Source: Alistipes sp. (lineage in GTDB: Bacteria > Bacteroidota > Bacteroidia > Bacteroidales > Rikenellaceae). Taken from it: DNA of 6,264 nt. Position numbers and translations under genes: made by a program. Under the pieces are notes generated by a model. That model saw only the letters and a list, made by a program, of their open reading frames with translations, was not told where the DNA came from and searched no databases. Position 1 is the first letter of the stretch. The number at the start of each line of letters is the position of its first letter. This document shows, piece after piece, positions 1 through 6,264 of this stretch. Location of the stretch: positions 1 through 6,264 of the forward strand of contig JAIEHQ010000025.1 of assembly GCA_029065825.1 (NCBI GenBank). The letters are read 5' to 3'.

Positions 1-2799
<2,799 letters not shown>

Positions 2800-2811
2800 A
2801 CCGCAGCAAGG

Positions 2812-3246
2812 ATGGGCTACAAGGAAGAGAAGCAGCGGCAGCTCGACATGCGCTACCTGCGGATGGCACGCATCTGGGCGGAGAACTCCTACTGCGTGCG
2901 CCGCAAGGTCGGAGCGCTGATCGTCAAGGACAAGATGATCATCTCGGACGGCTACAACGGCACCCCGGCGGGTTTCGAGAACGTCTGCGAGGACGACATG
3001 GGCAAGACCAAGCCCTACGTGCTCCACGCCGAGGCCAACGCCATTACCAAAGTGGCCAAGAGCGCCAACAACTGCGACGGATCGACCCTCTACATAACGG
3101 CCGCACCCTGCATCGAATGCTCGAAACTGATCATCCAGGCCGGCATCCGGCGGGTGGTTTACAACGAGGACTACCGCTCCGAGGAGGGACTGGATCTGCT
3201 CCGGCGGGTGGGCATCGAGTGCGTCCAGCTGCAATTCGAAGCATGA
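2812..3246 (+). CDS. dCMP deaminase family protein (zinc-dependent cytidine/deoxycytidylate deaminase)
   Basis: The 144-residue product is a complete cytidine-deaminase-fold enzyme, most likely converting dCMP to dUMP plus ammonia in the cytosol and so supplying thymidylate synthase. The zinc/catalytic signature is whole: HAE at 72-74 (H72 a zinc ligand, E74 the proton shuttle) and PCIEC at 99-103 (C100 and C103 zinc ligands). The upstream GYNGTPAGFENVCED segment (47-61) is the substrate-pocket region typical of dCMP deaminases rather than of tRNA adenosine or free cytosine deaminases. Length and both ends match the ComEB/dCMP deaminase family. The ATG at 2812 is chosen because translation there begins with the family's usual charged helix leading to the RYLRMARIWAENS stretch. 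Only AAGG directly abutting the ATG (2808-2811) resembles a ribosome site, too close to be normal, so initiation may rely on coupling to secA or on leaderless-like Bacteroidota rules. It shares its transcript with secA by spacing. Whether it is allosterically controlled by dCTP/dTTP cannot be read from the sequence. Confidence 0.93.
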   Translation: MGYKEEKQRQLDMRYLRMARIWAENSYCVRRKVGALIVKDKMIISDGYNGTPAGFENVCEDDMGKTKPYVLHAEANAITKVAKSANNCDGSTLYITAAPCIECSKLIIQAGIRRVVYNEDYRSEEGLDLLRRVGIECVQLQFEA

Positions 3247-3251
3247 GACCG

Positions 3252-3281
3252 AGGAGCGCAACTTTCGTTGCGCTCCTTTTT
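3252..3281 (+). terminator. Intrinsic terminator after the deaminase gene
   Basis: A perfect 11-bp stem, AGGAGCGCAAC (3252-3262) pairing with GTTGCGCTCCT (3267-3277), encloses a four-base TTTC loop and runs into five T residues (3277-3281). It begins five bases after the deaminase stop codon, so it should end the secA-deaminase transcript and separate it from the SDR gene. The opposite strand has no comparable T tract, so it is likely one-directional. Confidence 0.93.
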
Positions 3282-3373
3282 CGAACCGCCCGCGACGACG
3301 GCGGCAGTCGGACCGAAGGGCCGGCAGTACGACAAAAAAGAAGACAGACCCTACAAAACAAATCCAATCCCGC

Positions 3374-4102
3374 ATGAAACGCATCGTCATCATCGGCGCA
3401 ACGGACGGAATAGGCCGCGAGGTGACCCGCAGATACATCGCCGCAGGCTGGCGGGTCGGCATCGCCGGCCGGCGCACCGAACGGCTCGAGGAGCTGTGCC
3501 GCATGGCTCCGGAACGGACCGTCGGCGAAACGATCGACGTTACCCGCCCCGATGCCCCGGAGCGGCTCGCCCGGCTCGTCGAACGGCTGGGCGGCTGCGA
3601 CCTGCTGCTTCACTGCGCCGGCATCGGCTATTACAACCCGCAGCTCGCCCCCGACAGGGAGCTGGAGACGGTGCGCACCAACGTCGAAGGGTTCACGCGC
3701 ATCGCGACCGCCGCATTCGACCTCTTCCGCCGGCAGGGAGGCGGACATCTGGCCGTCGTCACGTCGATCGCCGGTACCAAAGGGCTGGGCGCTGCCGCCG
3801 CCTACTCCGCCTCGAAGCGTTACCAGAGCACCTACCTCGATGCCCTGGCACAACTCTCCCGCATGACAGGGGCCAATGTCCGCATTACCGACATACGGCC
3901 CGGATTCGTCGCGACGGCGTTGCTGCGCGAGGGCAAATACCCGATGCTGATGCAGCCCGGAAGGGTCGCCGACCGCATCGTCGGGGCGCTCGCCCGCAAA
4001 CGGCGGCGCATCGTCATCGACCGGCGCTACGCACTGCTCGTGGCGCTGTGGCGGGCGGTTCCGCAATGGCTGTGGGAGCGGCTCGACATCCGGACCCGGT
4101 AG
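3374..4102 (+). CDS. SDR-family NAD(P)-dependent oxidoreductase, substrate unknown
   Basis: The 242-residue protein is a complete classical short-chain dehydrogenase/reductase with one Rossmann domain. Visible motifs, in order: the cofactor glycine motif G8-ATD-G12-I-G14 (the residue before G8 is Ile rather than the common Thr); R33/R34 after the second strand, which favour NADPH over NADH; D55 in the DVT strand end; HCAG at 80-83 in place of the usual NNAG; and the catalytic tetrad N103, S131, Y144 and K148 (YSASK). The sequence P-G-F-V-A-T near 177 is the normal post-active-site loop. All catalytic residues are present, so it should be active, but the substrate cannot be named. A basic patch (209-212, 217-218) precedes a Trp- and Leu-rich tail (219-234) that may form an amphipathic or membrane-touching helix. 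It lies 127 bases after the deaminase stop, behind a terminator, so it probably has its own promoter; the leader is A-rich without a clear Shine-Dalgarno. It converges on the peptidase gene. Confidence 0.92.
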   Translation: MKRIVIIGATDGIGREVTRRYIAAGWRVGIAGRRTERLEELCRMAPERTVGETIDVTRPDAPERLARLVERLGGCDLLLHCAGIGYYNPQLAPDRELETVRTNVEGFTRIATAAFDLFRRQGGGHLAVVTSIAGTKGLGAAAAYSASKRYQSTYLDALAQLSRMTGANVRITDIRPGFVATALLREGKYPMLMQPGRVADRIVGALARKRRRIVIDRRYALLVALWRAVPQWLWERLDIRTR

Positions 4103-4161
4103 CGGGCAGCGACACTCCGGCGGCGCAAAGGCCCCGCGGGCTCCGCAAGGCCCGGCCCCGG

Positions 4162-4220
4162 AAAAAGCGACTAAAGAACGACTCCCGAAAGCCGGCAAGA
4201 AAACTCCCGAAAAAAAGCGA
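4162..4220. repeat. Two small direct repeats in the spacer before the convergent terminator
   Basis: AAAAAGCGA occurs at 4162-4170 and 4212-4220, and ACTCCCGAAA at 4181-4190 and 4203-4212. The second AAAAAGCGA copy forms the left foot of the terminator hairpin. They could reflect a small local duplication of terminator-flanking sequence, or chance in an A-rich spacer. No function can be assigned. Confidence 0.4.
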
Positions 4221-4260
4221 ACGGGGAGACCCTGCAAGGTCTCCCCGTTCGTTTCGTTTT
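4210..4260. terminator. Bidirectional intrinsic terminator between the SDR and DPP III genes
   Basis: GAACGGGGAGACC (4219-4231) pairs perfectly with GGTCTCCCCGTTC (4238-4250) around a six-base loop; C4218-G4251 adds a fourteenth pair. On the plus strand the hairpin is followed by a T-rich stretch (4252-4260, interrupted by CG). On the minus strand it is followed by seven T residues (complement of the A run at 4210-4216). It lies about 23 bases beyond the DPP III stop, so it is better placed and better formed for the minus-strand gene, but it can also stop read-through from the SDR side, whose stop codon is about 115 bases away. Confidence 0.92.
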
Positions 4261-4273
4261 ATCCGCAGCCGCC

Positions 4274-6264
4274 CTAATTCAGGTTGGGCAGGAAGGAGTA
4301 GTCGCTGCCGTATTCGAGCATCTGTCCGACGTAATCGTCGGGATAGGAGATCTTCACATCGACCACGCGGCCGTCCCGCTCGACCAGTTCGTAGCGGGGA
4401 TTGACGAAGCCGGCATAGGGCGCGATTCCGAGCGCTCCGTAGCGGGCGAGCACCTCCTCGTGGAGCTTCGGATCGACCTTCACGGCATACTTCTCGACCA
4501 GCGCGCGGCCTGCCTCGAAGTCGCCCTCCGACTTGATGCGCTGCACCTCGCGCAGCATGCGGCCGAACAGCTCGCGCAGCTTGTCGAAGTCGTTCACGAC
4601 GACGTAGGTCTTGCCGTCGCGCTCGACCCACTCGATCACGTTGTCGGCACGCCCCTGTTCGTAGCACCACTCGGCGATCAGCTTGCGGTTGCGCATGTGC
4701 GCCTCCTCGACGTTCTTGCCCGGCTCAATGCGCGACAGCTGGGTCATCATGCCGTTCATGATGTACTTGGCGTAGCCGGCCCGGGCCACGTCGAGCGAGG
4801 GGATCAGCTCCAGCTCGACCATCTTCGGGTCGCCCAGGTAGTAGAGACCGAACAGGTCGGCACGCGTCTCTTCGAGCGTCGAGGTGTAGTTCTTCAGCTC
4901 GCCCCCCTTCACGCCAGGAGCCAGCTGGCCCGAGCCGTGTCCGAGGCACTCGTGCAGGTCGGTGTGCAGGTCGTCGGCCAGCTTGCCGTAGCGGACAATG
5001 CGGTCGCGGTCCTCCTCGCGCAGCATGAACTCATCGAGGAAGCCGTCGCCCCGGGCCGCCTGAGCATAGGCGTGGGTTATGTTGTCGATCGTCACAGACT
5101 TCGAGCCGTGCACCTTGCGGATCCAGTCGGCATTGGGCAGGTTGATGCCGATCGGCGTGGCGGGATAGCAGTCGCCGCCGAGCATCGCGCAGGTAATGAC
5201 CTTGGCCGATACGCCCCGGACCTTCTCCTTGCGGTAGGCGGAGTCGGCCGGCGAGTGGTCCTCGAACCACTGGGCGTTCTCCGAGATGATCTCCGTGCGG
5301 CGGCAGGCCGCGCGGTCCATGAAATTGACCAGCGACTCCCACGAGGCCTTGCGTCCCAGCGGATCGCCGTAGTCCTCGATGAAGCCGTTCACGAAATCGA
5401 CGTTCGAGAGCGTATCGCGCACCCACATCACGTTGTAGCGGTCGAACTCGCGCAGGTCGCCCGTCTTGTAATAGTCGATCAGCGCGCCGATGGTCGCCTT
5501 CTGCGGCTCGCGGGCCACGTCGCGGGCCTTCTCCAGCCAGAAGACGATCCGTTCGATCGCCGGCGAATACATGCCGCCGACACGCCAGACACGCTCGCGC
5601 ACCTGCCCGTCGGCATCCTTCACGAGTTTCGAGTTGAGACCGTAGGCCACCGGCTCGGGATCGTCGGCGACAACCTGCGCGCGGTAGAACTCCTCGGCCT
5701 CGGCCTGGGTAACCCCCTCGTAGTAGTTGTTGCACGAGGTGGCGATCAGGTCCTCGCCCTCGGTCTGGTTCAGGCGCGTGCGATACAGCTCGGGATTGAA
5801 GATCGCCTCGCACACCACCGCCCGCAGCGCGTTGAGTTCCTCGCCGAACTGCTCGACGGGCACCGCCTCGCACACGGACAGGAAGTAGTCGCGCGAAAAT
5901 TCGGGCACGAACTTGTCGTTCGAGTAGTGGTGGTGGATGCCGTTGGCGAACCACACCTTCTTGAGGTACTTCTCCAGCGCCTTCCACTCGGCCGTCTCCC
6001 GGTCGCCGGGATAGTGGCGGTAGATCGTCTCCAGCGTGCGGCGGATCGGCAGGTTGTATTTGAAATTCTGGTCGAACAGAATATCGCGGCCGCACTTGGC
6101 AGCCTCCGAAAGGTAGTAGATCAGCTCTTTCTCTTCGAGCGGCAGTTCGGCGAAGCCGGGAACCTCATAACGGAGCACCTTCACGTCGTCGAAACGGTCG
6201 ACGATCCAGGGCGCGTCAGCCGCCTCGTTCTGTTGATGGCAGGAAATCATGGTCGGTGCGGTTA
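4274..6264 (-). CDS. Dipeptidyl peptidase III (peptidase family M49), probable lipoprotein, 5' end beyond the window
   Basis: This zinc exopeptidase removes dipeptides from the N-terminus of short peptides. Residues are numbered from the ATG at 6250. The family signature is complete: HECLGH at 433-438 (H433 and H438 zinc ligands, E434 catalytic) followed by GSGQ, then EETRAD at 460-465 (E461 the third zinc ligand), and H518 in the EAHMRNR segment, expected to help stabilise the transition state. HECLGH with Cys is the Bacteroides form of the motif. The 658 residues cover essentially the whole two-lobed enzyme and no frameshift is seen. The ATG at 6250 is doubtful as a start: it gives M-I-S-C, a good lipobox, and the frame is open upstream to the edge, reading (Leu/Ile/Val)-T-A-P-T before it. 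My recalled numbering of the B. thetaiotaomicron enzyme (zinc ligands at 448, 453 and 476) is shifted by exactly 15, consistent with a short N-terminal piece missing here. I therefore call it 5'-partial, with a probable type II signal peptide and a periplasmic or surface location. Confidence 0.95.
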   Translation of the reverse strand, partial: TAPTMISCHQQNEAADAPWIVDRFDDVKVLRYEVPGFAELPLEEKELIYYLSEAAKCGRDILFDQNFKYNLPIRRTLETIYRHYPGDRETAEWKALEKYLKKVWFANGIHHHYSNDKFVPEFSRDYFLSVCEAVPVEQFGEELNALRAVVCEAIFNPELYRTRLNQTEGEDLIATSCNNYYEGVTQAEAEEFYRAQVVADDPEPVAYGLNSKLVKDADGQVRERVWRVGGMYSPAIERIVFWLEKARDVAREPQKATIGALIDYYKTGDLREFDRYNVMWVRDTLSNVDFVNGFIEDYGDPLGRKASWESLVNFMDRAACRRTEIISENAQWFEDHSPADSAYRKEKVRGVSAKVITCAMLGGDCYPATPIGINLPNADWIRKVHGSKSVTIDNITHAYAQAARGDGFLDEFMLREEDRDRIVRYGKLADDLHTDLHECLGHGSGQLAPGVKGGELKNYTSTLEETRADLFGLYYLGDPKMVELELIPSLDVARAGYAKYIMNGMMTQLSRIEPGKNVEEAHMRNRKLIAEWCYEQGRADNVIEWVERDGKTYVVVNDFDKLRELFGRMLREVQRIKSEGDFEAGRALVEKYAVKVDPKLHEEVLARYGALGIAPYAGFVNPRYELVERDGRVVDVKISYPDDYVGQMLEYGSDYSFLPNLN

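Noticed and set aside
3282..3373. Possible Bacteroidota promoter (TAnnTTTG with an upstream TTTG) ahead of the SDR gene
   Set aside because: The leader is A-rich and includes CTACAAAAC, but nothing matches the -7 box on the plus strand, so no promoter is claimed although one is expected.
4131..4160. GC-rich inverted segments just after the SDR stop as a separate terminator
   Set aside because: Only about five pairs can form and no T tract follows; base composition explains it.
3131..4237. Long minus-strand open frame antisense to the SDR gene
   Set aside because: Its translation is Gly/Arg/Pro/Ala-rich low-complexity sequence with no recognisable domain, and it overlaps two well-supported genes and a terminator. 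It is what high-G+C coding DNA produces on the opposite strand.
3268..4404. Plus-strand open frame spanning the SDR gene, the spacer and the end of DPP III
   Set aside because: It is Arg/Pro-rich, reads through both terminators and overlaps genes on both strands; the SDR frame has all the family motifs instead.
5031..6095. Second minus-strand open frame inside the DPP III gene
   Set aside because: It is an alternative frame of the same strand with an Arg/Gly/Pro-rich product and no motif, fully covered by the clear M49 peptidase frame.

Overview
The window looks like a stretch of chromosomal housekeeping DNA from a high-G+C member of the Bacteroidales, most likely Alistipes or a close Rikenellaceae relative. 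The reasons are that the SecA carries the long insertion and motif wording I associate with Bacteroidota SecA, that the dipeptidyl peptidase III has the Bacteroides-type HECLGH zinc motif, that clear Shine-Dalgarno sequences are absent, and that coding third positions are strongly G/C. The genus is an inference from remembered family features, not from a search.

Layout: (1) positions 1-2799, plus strand: the C-terminal five-sixths or so of secA, cut off at the left edge. (2) 2812-3246, plus strand: a complete dCMP/cytidine deaminase-family gene 12 bases after secA, probably in the same transcript, closed by a strong intrinsic terminator at 3252-3281. (3) 3374-4102, plus strand: a complete short-chain dehydrogenase/reductase (SDR) of unknown substrate, preceded by an A-rich leader with no recognisable promoter. 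(4) 4103-4273: a short spacer with small direct repeats and a long hairpin that can terminate transcription from both sides. (5) 4274 to the right edge, minus strand: dipeptidyl peptidase III (peptidase family M49), convergent with the SDR. Its annotated-looking ATG at 6250 is probably not the true start: the Met-Ile-Ser-Cys there reads as a lipobox and the frame stays open to the window edge.

Functionally the genes are mostly unrelated. SecA drives protein export across the inner membrane, the deaminase feeds dUMP to thymidylate synthesis, the SDR is an orphan oxidoreductase, and DPP III is a zinc exopeptidase that, if lipidated, would be a Sec client acting outside the cytoplasm. I saw no mobile element, CRISPR array, RNA gene, phage or defence module, and no sign of an undescribed multi-gene system. 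The most useful observation is the probable misplacement of the DPP III start.
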